Shown here: positions 18,903-26,012 of the stretch, in pieces | How positions within the stretch are numbered: the stretch's first letter is position 1 | How the letters are laid out: the number at the start of each line of letters is the position of its first letter | Assembly (NCBI GenBank): GCA_030068525.1 | Contig: JASJOS010000009.1 | Coordinates: 310,001-374,000 of the forward strand | Length of the DNA: 64,000 nt | Direction of reading: 5' to 3' | DNA from: Xanthocytophaga flava | GTDB taxonomy: Bacteria; Bacteroidota; Bacteroidia; Cytophagales; 172606-1 | Made by a program: the position numbers and the translations under genes | Notes under the pieces: generated by a model | Databases searched by the model: none | What the model saw: only the letters and a program-made list of their open reading frames with translations | Told to the model about the DNA's origin: nothing

Positions 18903-19235
18903 ATGGGACTTACTAAAACAGAATTTTTTACGCAAGAACAGAACCAACTGGCCGCAATCTTTAAAGCCTTGGCTCATCCTGCACGTATAGCAATCTTACA
19001 GGTTCTTATCGAAAAAGATACTTGTATCTGTGGGGACATTGTAGAAGAACTACCGCTTGCTCAGCCTACCGTATCGCAACATCTGAAAGAATTGAAAAGT
19101 GTAGGACTTGTCAAGGGTGAAATCGAAGGAACAAGTATCTGTTATTGTATTAATCAGGAAACCTGGAGTCAAGTGAAGCATCTCGTCGATGATTTGTTTA
19201 CAGCTTTATCTGTTAATCAGAAATGTTGTTCCTAA
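18903..19235 (+). CDS. arsR: ArsR/SmtB-family metalloid-responsive repressor
   Basis: A 110-residue winged-helix repressor, read from ATG 18903 rather than an upstream GTG at 18888. It has the family core FKALAHPARIAILQVL, then a Cys pair C41-x-C43 in DTCICGDIV, then the recognition helix AQPTVSQHLKELKSVGLV and the wing GEIEGTSICYCIN. The C-x-C pair near the recognition helix corresponds to the As(III)-binding site of classical ArsR; extra Cys residues in the wing and the C-terminal KCCS could also bind metalloid. It should repress until arsenite or antimonite binds. It heads the arsenic cluster, with a candidate operator before it and a short terminator after it, so the downstream genes seem to use a second promoter. 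Confidence 0.93.
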   Translation: MGLTKTEFFTQEQNQLAAIFKALAHPARIAILQVLIEKDTCICGDIVEELPLAQPTVSQHLKELKSVGLVKGEIEGTSICYCINQETWSQVKHLVDDLFTALSVNQKCCS

Positions 19236-19248
19236 GAATTTGAGTGTT

Positions 19249-19270
19249 CCCCAGTTATGGGGCTTTTTTT
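19249..19270 (+). terminator. Short terminator after arsR
   Basis: CCCCA (19249-19253) pairs with TGGGG (19258-19262) around a 4-base loop, followed by C and seven T's. It is short but well formed, separating arsR from the second ArsR-type operator at 19282. Confidence 0.6.
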
Positions 19271-19281
19271 GATTCTGTTTT

Positions 19282-19297
19282 ATCGTAATATTACAAT
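19282..19297. promoter_or_regulatory. Candidate ArsR operator upstream of the sigma factor gene
   Basis: ATCGTAATATTACAAT, differing at one position from the element at 18855-18870. It lies 16 bases before the sigma factor ATG, overlapping where a transcript start would fall. This suggests that the sigma factor and the following genes are under the same ArsR repressor. Confidence 0.7.
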
Positions 19298-19313
19298 ATA
19301 AATAGGATTAGGT

Positions 19314-19925
19314 ATGTACGGACCCTATGATACTCCTAAGTTTTGGAAAGACTACAACCAACTGTTGACAAATTTTGTGCGTAAGCGGGTGGCTTGTCAT
19401 GACGATGCCAAAGATCTTTTACAAGATATCTTCTATAAAATCTATACGTATTGCCAACGGCACGAATTTTCCTGTGAAAAAGCAGGTATCCAGAATCTCC
19501 GTTCATGGATTTTTCAGATAGCTCAAAATACCATTACTGACTATTATCGAAATAATAGAAAGTATCTTGATCTGGAAACGGTTGCTGTTCCAGTGAGTAA
19601 TTCCGATATAAATACGTATGGTGACATGTCCGAATATGTGGAACCACTTCTTTCATGTTTGCCTGAGATGTATCGTATTCCACTGGCAATGGATCTGGAA
19701 GGTACACCTCAAAAGGAAATCGCTGTAAAACTGGGAATGGGTTTGCCCGCTATTAAGTCACGCATTCAACGATCAAGAGTTCTGATGAAAGAATTATTAT
19801 ATGAATGTTTTTACCTGAAAATAGATAATTTAGGTCAGATTGATTTCTTTGAAGTAAAACCAGATTGTGAGACATTGCAATGTTTTCTGGAAGAAAGAAA
19901 ATGTACTGCCAAGACCTGTATTTGA
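19314..19925 (+). CDS. sigZ: ECF RNA polymerase sigma factor, SigZ-like
   Basis: A 203-residue ECF sigma factor. Region 2 is seen at about residues 12-85 (DDAKDLLQDIFYKIYTYC and SWIFQIAQNTITDYYR) and region 4 at about 120-165 (LPEMYRIPLAMDLEGTPQKEIA, then PAIKSRIQRSRVLMKELL). The tail resembles the SigZ group and carries several Cys residues (DCETLQCF and RKCTAKTC), which could sense thiol-reactive metalloids; that is an inference. No anti-sigma gene is adjacent. Its place between arsR and trxB, behind an ArsR-type palindrome, ties it to the arsenic response, perhaps to amplify expression of the cluster or of genes elsewhere. Confidence 0.85.
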   Translation: MYGPYDTPKFWKDYNQLLTNFVRKRVACHDDAKDLLQDIFYKIYTYCQRHEFSCEKAGIQNLRSWIFQIAQNTITDYYRNNRKYLDLETVAVPVSNSDINTYGDMSEYVEPLLSCLPEMYRIPLAMDLEGTPQKEIAVKLGMGLPAIKSRIQRSRVLMKELLYECFYLKIDNLGQIDFFEVKPDCETLQCFLEERKCTAKTCI

Positions 19926-19975
19926 TTCCTACCAATATAATATATATATACTAAGTATCCTTATCTTTTAAGAAA

Positions 19976-20923
19976 ATGGAACATATTCAAACTGTAATTA
20001 TCGGGGCTGGTCCTGCTGGATATACGGCTGCTATTTATGCTGCAAGAGCTAATCTCAAACCTGTCATGTATGTAGGTTTACAACCAGGTGGACAACTAAC
20101 TACTACTAATGATGTAGAAAACTTTCCAGGATTTCCGGATGGTATTGAAGGTCCGGAGATGATGGAACTGTTTCGTAAACAAGCCGAACGCTTTGGAACA
20201 GATATTCGCTATGGTGTGGTCACTAAAGTAGATTTTAGTTCAACACCTCATCGCTTAACTATTGATGATACAACAGACATAACAGCTGATACGGTAATTA
20301 TTGCTACTGGAGCAACTGCCAAATGGCTGGGTTTACCTTCTGAGCAAAAGCTGAATGGTTTTGGAGTTTCTGCCTGTGCTGTATGTGATAGTTTCTTTTA
20401 CAGAGGCAAAGAAGTGGCAATTGTAGGAGCTGGAGATACTGCCTGTGAAGAAGCCTTGTATCTGGCAAAGTTATGTACGAAGGTGCATATGCTGGTTCGT
20501 AAAGAAACCATGCGGGCATCCAAAATTATGCAGGAACGCGTGAAGGCTACTGCCAATATTGAAGTGCACTGGAATACAGAAACAGAAGAAATTTTAGGTG
20601 ATAATGTAGTAACAGGTGTAAAAGTAAAAAACAATCAGACAGGTGAATATAGTGAAATACCTGTAGATGGATTTTTTGTGGCTATTGGCCATCAGCCCAA
20701 TACTTCTTTATTTAAGGGACAATTAGATATGGATGAAGCTGATTACCTGGTTACCAAGCCTGGATCTACCAAGACAAATGTACCAGGAGTGTTTGCTTGT
20801 GGAGATGTACAGGATCGCCAGTTTCGTCAGGCAATTACTGCTGCCGGAACAGGATGTATGGCTGCTTTGGAAGCTGAACGTTTCCTGATTGCACTTGAGA
20901 CACCTGTAGTCGTTACTATCTAA
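19976..20923 (+). CDS. trxB: Thioredoxin reductase
   Basis: A 315-residue FAD enzyme of normal length. The FAD site GAGPAGYTAAIYAAR is at about residues 9-23, the redox pair is C134-x-x-C137 in ACAVCDSFF, the NADPH site VAIVGAGDTACEEALYL follows, and the FAD-binding GVFACGDVQD lies near the C-terminus. It uses NADPH to reduce thioredoxin in the cytoplasm. Its place directly before a thioredoxin-type arsenate reductase suggests that it supplies reducing power for arsenate reduction and for ArsM turnover. It may be one of several copies in the genome. It starts 50 bases after the sigma factor gene and is followed by a strong terminator. Confidence 0.95.
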   Translation: MEHIQTVIIGAGPAGYTAAIYAARANLKPVMYVGLQPGGQLTTTNDVENFPGFPDGIEGPEMMELFRKQAERFGTDIRYGVVTKVDFSSTPHRLTIDDTTDITADTVIIATGATAKWLGLPSEQKLNGFGVSACAVCDSFFYRGKEVAIVGAGDTACEEALYLAKLCTKVHMLVRKETMRASKIMQERVKATANIEVHWNTETEEILGDNVVTGVKVKNNQTGEYSEIPVDGFFVAIGHQPNTSLFKGQLDMDEADYLVTKPGSTKTNVPGVFACGDVQDRQFRQAITAAGTGCMAALEAERFLIALETPVVVTI

Positions 20924-20937
20924 CTATACACACATGC

Positions 20938-20980
20938 ATTCCCGGATTTCTGTAAAAGCAGAGATTCGGGAATTTTTATT
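20938..20980 (+). terminator. Strong terminator between trxB and the arsenate reductase gene
   Basis: ATTCCCGGATTTCTG (20938-20952) pairs with CAGAGATTCGGGAAT (20959-20973) over 15 positions with two G-T/mismatch positions, around a 6-base loop, followed by TTTTATT. The stem occupies the region where an upstream ATG (20934) would place the reductase N-terminus, supporting the ATG at 20991 as the real start. Confidence 0.75.
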
Positions 20981-20990
20981 ATTTGTACCT

Positions 20991-21620
20991 ATGCCCCAAT
21001 TATTTACTTCCCTTCAACTGTATGTCGATGGATTAATACAAGAGTTTGATCAGATTCCTGCCGAACGCAAGGTGTTACTCTCAAATCTAACACATTACAT
21101 ACAGTCTTGTATAAATCAGCGGAAAGAAGTGGCACTTACCTTTATCTGTACACACAATTCCCGCAGAAGCCATCTTTCCCAGATATGGGCACAAACAGCA
21201 GCCTTTTATTATGCCATTCTAAATGTAAGCACATATTCTGGAGGGACAGAAGCTACTGCATTTAATCCAAGAGCTGTGAAAGCTATAAAAAAAGCTGGTT
21301 TTCAGGTAGAAGCAGAGGATGATACCGATAATCCTGTATATCTGGTTCGGTTTGCAGCAGATCAAACGCCTATAAAGGCATTTTCAAAGATCTATGACCA
21401 GGGAGGTAATCCTTTCAGACACTTTGGAGCGGTAATGACCTGTACGCATGCTGATGAAAATTGTCCCTATATTCCAGAAGCTACCCGTATCTCCCTGCCA
21501 TTTGATGATCCCAAGGCTTTTGATGATACACCTCTTGAAGAGACTAAGTACGAGGAACGAACACGTCAGATAGGACGGGAAATCTTCTTTGCCTTTAGTC
21601 TGGTGAAGGTATCTGAATAA
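20991..21620 (+). CDS. Thioredoxin-type arsenate reductase / LMW protein tyrosine phosphatase-like
   Basis: A 209-residue protein with the low-molecular-weight phosphatase loop C53-T-H-N-S-R-R-S, and a later pair C151 and C158 in MTCTHADENCP, seven residues apart and followed by DDP. This layout mirrors the three redox Cys of pI258-type ArsC (Cys10, Cys82, Cys89) that reduce arsenate with thioredoxin. The N-terminal extension of about 40 residues and an insertion make it longer than classical ArsC (about 130 residues); similar long forms occur in Bacteroidota ars loci. ATG 20991 is preferred over 20934 because the terminator stem lies between them. Activity as arsenate reductase is likely from Cys pattern and context (trxB upstream, arsM downstream). 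Confidence 0.82.
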   Translation: MPQLFTSLQLYVDGLIQEFDQIPAERKVLLSNLTHYIQSCINQRKEVALTFICTHNSRRSHLSQIWAQTAAFYYAILNVSTYSGGTEATAFNPRAVKAIKKAGFQVEAEDDTDNPVYLVRFAADQTPIKAFSKIYDQGGNPFRHFGAVMTCTHADENCPYIPEATRISLPFDDPKAFDDTPLEETKYEERTRQIGREIFFAFSLVKVSE

Positions 21621-21736
21621 TTGTAAAAAATATTTCTCAAAGTTTGCATCTTTTGGAAGATGACCCCGTCATGAATGTGATTTTACTGATTAAGCATTCA
21701 TTATATCAATTTTAGTATCGTTCATCTAATCTAATT

Positions 21737-22615
21737 ATGAGTATGGAAACTTTGATTAACAATGGCAGCAGTTCTTCTACATCAGAAGTGTTAAAACAAT
21801 TGGTTCGGGATAAATATACCCAGATAGCAGATCAGTCAAAAGAAGCCAATGAGACTTCCTGTTGTGGAGCGGGATGCGGATGTTCTACCATCGATAGCGC
21901 TATCATGGCTGAGAACTACCAGCAACTGGAAGGATATGTGGCTGATGCTGATTTAGGATTGGGTTGTGGATTACCTACTGAATATGCCCATATTAAAGAA
22001 GGAGATACCGTTGTTGATTTAGGAAGTGGAGCTGGAAACGACGCTTTTGTTGCCAGATCTCTTGTTGGAGAAAAAGGTAAAGTAATAGGGATTGACTTTA
22101 CAGAGCGAATGATAGAAAAAGCGCGTGAAAATGCTGAAAAGCTGGGCTTCAACAATGTGGAATTTCGTCAGGGTGATATTGAAAAGATGCCTCTATCGGC
22201 AAATGTAGCAGATGTAGTGGTGAGCAACTGTGTATTAAATCTGGTTCCCAATAAGTTAAAGGCATTTGCGGAGACACTGAGAATACTCAAACCAGGTGGT
22301 CATTTCTCTGTATCAGACATTGTACTGGAAGGGAACCTGCCTGAAGGTCTACAGAAGGATGCTGAAATGTATGCCGGATGTGTGTCCGGAGCAATACAAA
22401 AGGAAGATTATATGCAATTGATTGATATTGTTGGATTTAAAAACGTACAGATTCAAAAACAAAGACGAATAAATATTCCTGTCGAAATATTGCAGCAATA
22501 CTTATCTTCTTCTGAATTGGAGGCCTATACAACCGGACAAAAAGGAATCTTTAGCATTACTGTATATGGAGAGAAGCCCGTGCCTTGTTGTGAACCTGGC
22601 TCTGGTTGCTGTTAA
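21737..22615 (+). CDS. arsM: Arsenite S-adenosylmethionine methyltransferase
   Basis: A 292-residue class I methyltransferase. The SAM site VVDLGSGAGNDAFVA is at about residues 92-106, and GIDFTERMIEKAREN follows. The Cys residues that bind As(III) in ArsM/AS3MT are in place: an N-terminal cluster CCGAGCGC at about 42-49, C77 in LGCGLP, C165 in SNCVLNL and C215 in AGCVSGA. The C-terminus ends CCEPGSGCC, a further thiol cluster common in bacterial ArsM. It methylates arsenite to mono-, di- and trimethyl forms in the cytoplasm, using thioredoxin or glutathione as reductant. It is followed by a strong hairpin and the acetyltransferase gene. Confidence 0.95.
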   Translation: MSMETLINNGSSSSTSEVLKQLVRDKYTQIADQSKEANETSCCGAGCGCSTIDSAIMAENYQQLEGYVADADLGLGCGLPTEYAHIKEGDTVVDLGSGAGNDAFVARSLVGEKGKVIGIDFTERMIEKARENAEKLGFNNVEFRQGDIEKMPLSANVADVVVSNCVLNLVPNKLKAFAETLRILKPGGHFSVSDIVLEGNLPEGLQKDAEMYAGCVSGAIQKEDYMQLIDIVGFKNVQIQKQRRINIPVEILQQYLSSSELEAYTTGQKGIFSITVYGEKPVPCCEPGSGCC

Positions 22616-22621
22616 GTGTTT

Positions 22622-22658
22622 TACGTCTGATTGCCTATAAAACAGGCAGTCAGACGTA
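22622..22658 (+). terminator. Strong hairpin between arsM and the acetyltransferase gene
   Basis: TACGTCTGATTGCCT (22622-22636) pairs with AGGCAGTCAGACGTA (22644-22658), 14 of 15 Watson-Crick plus one G-T, around a 7-base loop. The following bases (GTTTGTT) make only a poor T-tract, so it may be an attenuator or mRNA-stabilising stem rather than a full terminator. Confidence 0.55.
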
Positions 22659-22690
22659 GTTTGTTCACAGCCTGTTAACTACATATTCCC

Positions 22691-23635
22691 ATGACATTTT
22701 CCATCCGAACTCTCGTATTTGAAGATTTGCCTGTTGTGAGGGAAATCTACCAACAAGGCATTGATACACATATAGCAACTTTTGAAACACAGGCACCTGA
22801 TGTAGAAACCCTTGATAAGAAGTTTTTACCTGTATGCAGATTAGTAGCTGAGTGGGATAATAAAGTGGTTGGATGGGCAATGCTTTCAGCGGTATCTACA
22901 CGAGATGTATATGCAGGTGTTGCAGAAGTAAGTATTTACATTCGCTCAACTTTTAGAGGAAAAGGAATTGGTAAGGCATTAGTACAACAACTGATTAAAG
23001 AAAGTGAACAGCATGGATTCTGGACGCTTCAGGCCGGTATATTTGCTATCAATAAATCCAGCATTGCTCTTCATGAAAAAGCAGGGTTCCGTATGGTAGG
23101 GTATCGGGAAAAAATCGGACAGTTGTATGGACAGTGGTATGATACTGTGTTGCTGGAACGAAGAAGCCATGTAGTCGAATATACTTCAGATGATAGCATA
23201 CTAGAAATAAAGCGGATTGAATCAGGCGATTTGGAGAATATAACTCAGTTGCTTACGGATGCTCATCTTCCAATCAGTGATCTTCCATCCGGATTGCCTC
23301 ATTTCTTTAAAGCAATTTCTGATAAAGATGGTCAGATAGCCGGAATGGTAGGACTGGAATTGTATGGACCCTATGCATTACTTCGTTCTCTGGTGGTAGA
23401 TTCGTCATTCACAAATAAAAAAATAGGCTATCAGTTGGTGCAACATGCCCAGAAATATGCGAGTGGACAAGGTGTAAAAGGATTATATCTGATCACTAAT
23501 ACAGCCGAAGGTTATTTTGAAAGACTAGGATATAACCGGGTTGAGAGAAATGCGGTTCCAAAGGAGATACAGGAGACACAACAGTTTCAAGGTGTGTGTC
23601 CCAGTAGTGCTACTGTGATGTGTTATCAACTTTAG
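22691..23635 (+). CDS. arsN: Fused two-domain GNAT acetyltransferase, ArsN1-like plus ArsN2-like
   Basis: A 314-residue protein made of two complete GNAT folds. The first (about 1-160) resembles phosphinothricin/arsinothricin N-acetyltransferases: HIATFETQAP, GVAEVSIYIRSTFRGKGIG (acetyl-CoA loop), ALHEKAGFRMVGYREK and QWYDTVLLERR. The second (about 170-314) matches the ArsN2 family of arsenic-operon acetyltransferases: GLELYGPYALLRSLVVD, LYLITNTAEGYFERLGY, VPKEIQETQQF and CPSSATVM. ArsN1 is known to acetylate the amino group of the organoarsenical antibiotic arsinothricin; ArsN2 function is less clear. The second acetyl-CoA loop (FTNKKIGYQL) is degenerate. The two families are normally separate proteins; here they are one chain closing the arsenic cluster. 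Its last 26 bases overlap the broken convergent lipoprotein gene. Confidence 0.85.
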   Translation: MTFSIRTLVFEDLPVVREIYQQGIDTHIATFETQAPDVETLDKKFLPVCRLVAEWDNKVVGWAMLSAVSTRDVYAGVAEVSIYIRSTFRGKGIGKALVQQLIKESEQHGFWTLQAGIFAINKSSIALHEKAGFRMVGYREKIGQLYGQWYDTVLLERRSHVVEYTSDDSILEIKRIESGDLENITQLLTDAHLPISDLPSGLPHFFKAISDKDGQIAGMVGLELYGPYALLRSLVVDSSFTNKKIGYQLVQHAQKYASGQGVKGLYLITNTAEGYFERLGYNRVERNAVPKEIQETQQFQGVCPSSATVMCYQL

Positions 23636-24428
23636 CTAATTTTTTATTTAGATCCACCCATATAGTATCAAGCTCTGTTTCCGGATTTTGTTGTATGATC
23701 TGGATTTTGCTCTTTCTTCTCTGAATAATAAATCCTTTAAAGTGTTTGAGCTTTCGTTCTGCGTTCTGATATGCTGTATCATGGGAAACATTAATTTGTT
23801 TATCCATCAGGGCAAAAAGTCCATAGTTGTTCTTTACTTCTGGTAAATCGGGCAACTGCCAATCCCAGATACCAAAAGTATACAGTTCTTCCCATTTCCT
23901 GTTCTGGTATGTCATAATTACATAGGTATTTATGTTAGACCAATCAGCCCAGTTTACTACATATGATAGTTCATCTGTACCATCCTGATTCAGGTCTCCT
24001 TCATTTCGGGCAAAAGCAACTCCTAGTACTTGTCCTCCTGAGGCAATAACCAGAGTGTCGATTTGTGAATCAGAACAAGTAAAAAAAGAACCAGGGTTTT
24101 TCTTCATAGTTAATGTAACCAATTGATCATAGTCTTTTAATCCCTGATAAAATTTGTTGGTCTCCTTATGTGTGATTCCATTGATAAAATGTTCCGTAAG
24201 TACTTCTTTGTGCCCGTCTCCATTGAAATCTCCTTATATACGAAATCGATACCCAACTATTGGTTTTACAGAATCGGAAATAGATTCATGTGTCTTAGCA
24301 AGTAAGTCTTGCATTGCTGGTTCTTTTTTATGGGTTGTATCTTTTTGAGATTCAGCATGTTCTGTACTGGTATGACATGATGGTAATACTATGCAGAATA
24401 ATATAAAGAATAGAAATTTGTTTAGCAT
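23610..24428 (-). pseudogene. Lipoprotein gene interrupted by an in-frame TAA
   Basis: One reading frame of 273 codons from ATG 24428 to the stop at 23610 is broken only by TAA at codon 65 (24236-24234). The first part has a lipoprotein signal (MLNKFLFFILFCIVLPSC). Right after the stop the frame continues GDFNGDGHKEVLTEHF, an FG-GAP/EF-hand-like motif that joins smoothly to the preceding YRFRI; a second such motif, GDLNQDGTDELSY, follows. One C-to-T change (CAA to TAA) would explain it. The second part alone has no signal peptide, so a split product should not be exported properly. It could also be a sequencing error. The ancestral product was a cell-surface or periplasmic lipoprotein of unknown role. 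Confidence 0.75.
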
Positions 24429-24509
24429 AAGTCACTAAGTAGTATTTTGTTATTCAAATACTGGAGGTGTCAGAAATATTCATCTATTTTACAGTCCTCA
24501 AACAATGGT

Positions 24510-24926
24510 CTATCTTAGATTTAACCAGTATCGTATAGTCCTAATCTTGTTTGGGTCAAGTTTTAGTGTGTCATGCTCTTCAAGTACCTCTTGTAGTTTA
24601 GGTAAGCCATAATTGATTTGTAACCAGATAGATAGCTGCTCAACACTCACATTCCATTCTTTAATTGTACGTGTCAATACTTCTTTGAGGTCTTTATGAG
24701 TTTGAGGATTTATTTCTTCTAAAACTTTTCCTACAAACTCCTGGGCCAGGAAGTTCTCCGTATTTTCAAAGATCCGTATTATTCCTTCTACAATAATTTC
24801 CTGGTCTTTTACAAGCAGTAAGATTTTGATGAATTGTCTTATTCTAAGGTCGCCGAAGTTTTGGGCTTTTTCTGATGAAATCAGAATTTCATTTTCTATA
24901 TCTTCCGGTGTTTGTGGAAATTTCAT
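24510..24926 (-). CDS. Hypothetical helical protein
   Basis: A 138-residue soluble protein that I do not recognise. It is predicted to be mostly helical: LRIRQFIKILLLVKDQEIIVEGIIRIF and NFLAQEFVGKVLEEI look like HEAT-type helix pairs, and the second half (VEQLSIWLQINYG, LPKLQEVLEEH) is similar. There is no signal peptide. Small all-helical proteins of this kind occur among immunity and contact-system genes, but no toxin gene is seen next to it, so that is only a possibility. It is divergent from the frameshifted membrane-protein gene at 24996. Confidence 0.6.
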   Translation of the reverse strand: MKFPQTPEDIENEILISSEKAQNFGDLRIRQFIKILLLVKDQEIIVEGIIRIFENTENFLAQEFVGKVLEEINPQTHKDLKEVLTRTIKEWNVSVEQLSIWLQINYGLPKLQEVLEEHDTLKLDPNKIRTIRYWLNLR

Positions 24927-24995
24927 AGAATAAAGTATAATAGTATTGACAGAATAGTAAATTTACTGTATTCTTTATTCATAAAAAGAACTTGT

Positions 24996-25552
24996 ATGTT
25001 CATTGACATTTCTTTTAAATTAAAAGATCATAGAGTTAATAAGCTCCTTCAGAAAGAAGTATATCAAACTACAGGATGTGATATATTCTATAGCCCTATT
25101 CATTCAATCCTGCATTATCTGGCATTAGGTTTTATCATGCTGTTTCCTTGGTCATTATTCTTAGTAATAAACATAGATGTATGCTGGCAATATATCTGTA
25201 TTTATTCTTACTAGGATATGTTATATGCGGATATCTAAACAATACATTTGTACTTACTACTGATAAACTTTTAGTTATCAATCCTAACTTTCCTTTCACC
25301 AAAATTGTGACCTATAAGTTAAATCAGATTGACGATATAGAGATATATCACTCCCTGCTTTTACAGGGGATTTGCTGGATATTCTTTCAGTCTGGCAATT
25401 ATGTGACTATAACTACGGGTGGATATAACTTTCGATATTATTGTGGATCATTATGTGGAGATACATATGATGAGAACTTCACGGAGAAGACTATTGACGA
25501 TCTTCATTATGCTTTGAAAGAGAGAAATATCCCTGTCCAATTTAGATTATAA
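24996..25552 (+). pseudogene. Small membrane-protein gene, apparently frameshifted
   Basis: The frame from ATG 24996 reads MFIDISFKLKDHRVNKLLQ then a hydrophobic helix (LALGFIMLFPWSLFL), but soon ends (stop after 25214) in poor sequence. From about 25148 the next frame continues with NKHRCMLAIYLYLFLLGYVICGYL, a second membrane helix, then a soluble domain (TTDKLLVINPNFPF, IDDIEIYHSLL) to 25552. One missing base near 25165-25172, within a run of T and A, would join them into about 186 residues with two adjacent helices and a PH-like cytosolic domain. The second frame's only starts before the helix are TTG 25148 or an internal ATG, so an independent gene is less likely. It could be a sequencing error. 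Confidence 0.6.
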
Positions 25553-25566
25553 GCATACATAACAAC

Positions 25567-25926
25567 ATGGACGATAACTTTGAGGTTACAGAAGAGATTG
25601 TTGCTTATCTGTTAGCTAATTATACCAACTTGATGACACTGAGCGAAAATGCCGCTTGGCGTAATTTTTCACTCGATCCTAGGCTAAAAGCCTATCAGCC
25701 AACAGGATCTCTCTATACAGATAGAATTGAGGCATTGAGAATCAATGTACCGCAGGTTACTGCATTAATGAAAGATGGTTATGATACTTTCATTCAAAAC
25801 TGGATAAAGAGGATAGTGACCGAGGAGTTGGACAAAATTCATTTTAACTGTTGTATCCAATGTGGGAGACTTGCACGAACTCCTTTGGCTCAACAATGTC
25901 GGTTTTGTGGGTATGACTGGCATTAG
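25567..25926 (+). CDS. Hypothetical protein with C-terminal zinc ribbon
   Basis: A 119-residue protein. The first 90 residues are mostly helical and unrecognised. The C-terminus has C-x-x-C (CIQCGR) and a second C-x-x-C (CRFCGYDW) about 14 residues apart, a typical short zinc ribbon. It starts 14 bases after the frameshifted gene and is probably co-transcribed with it; a strong terminator follows. The role is unknown; the ribbon suggests binding to nucleic acid or protein. Confidence 0.7.
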   Translation: MDDNFEVTEEIVAYLLANYTNLMTLSENAAWRNFSLDPRLKAYQPTGSLYTDRIEALRINVPQVTALMKDGYDTFIQNWIKRIVTEELDKIHFNCCIQCGRLARTPLAQQCRFCGYDWH

Positions 25927-25949
25927 TTGGTACTATATCTTGTAAGTGC

Positions 25950-25986
25950 AAAAGCCACCTTCTAGTATGTTTAGGTGGCTTTTTTG
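25950..25986. terminator. Bidirectional terminator
   Basis: AAAAGCCACCT pairs with AGGTGGCTTTT (11 bp) around a 12-base loop and is followed by more T's. It lies between the convergent zinc-ribbon gene (ending 25926) and the lipoprotein gene (ending 26013), and can serve both. Confidence 0.85.
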
Positions 25987-26012
25987 TAGATAGAATATGT
26001 TTAGAGAACTTC

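Noticed and set aside
24510..25926. The small-gene patch as a toxin-immunity or defence island
   Set aside because: No recognisable toxin, nuclease or secretion tag is present; only helical, membrane and zinc-ribbon proteins of unknown role, one of them broken.
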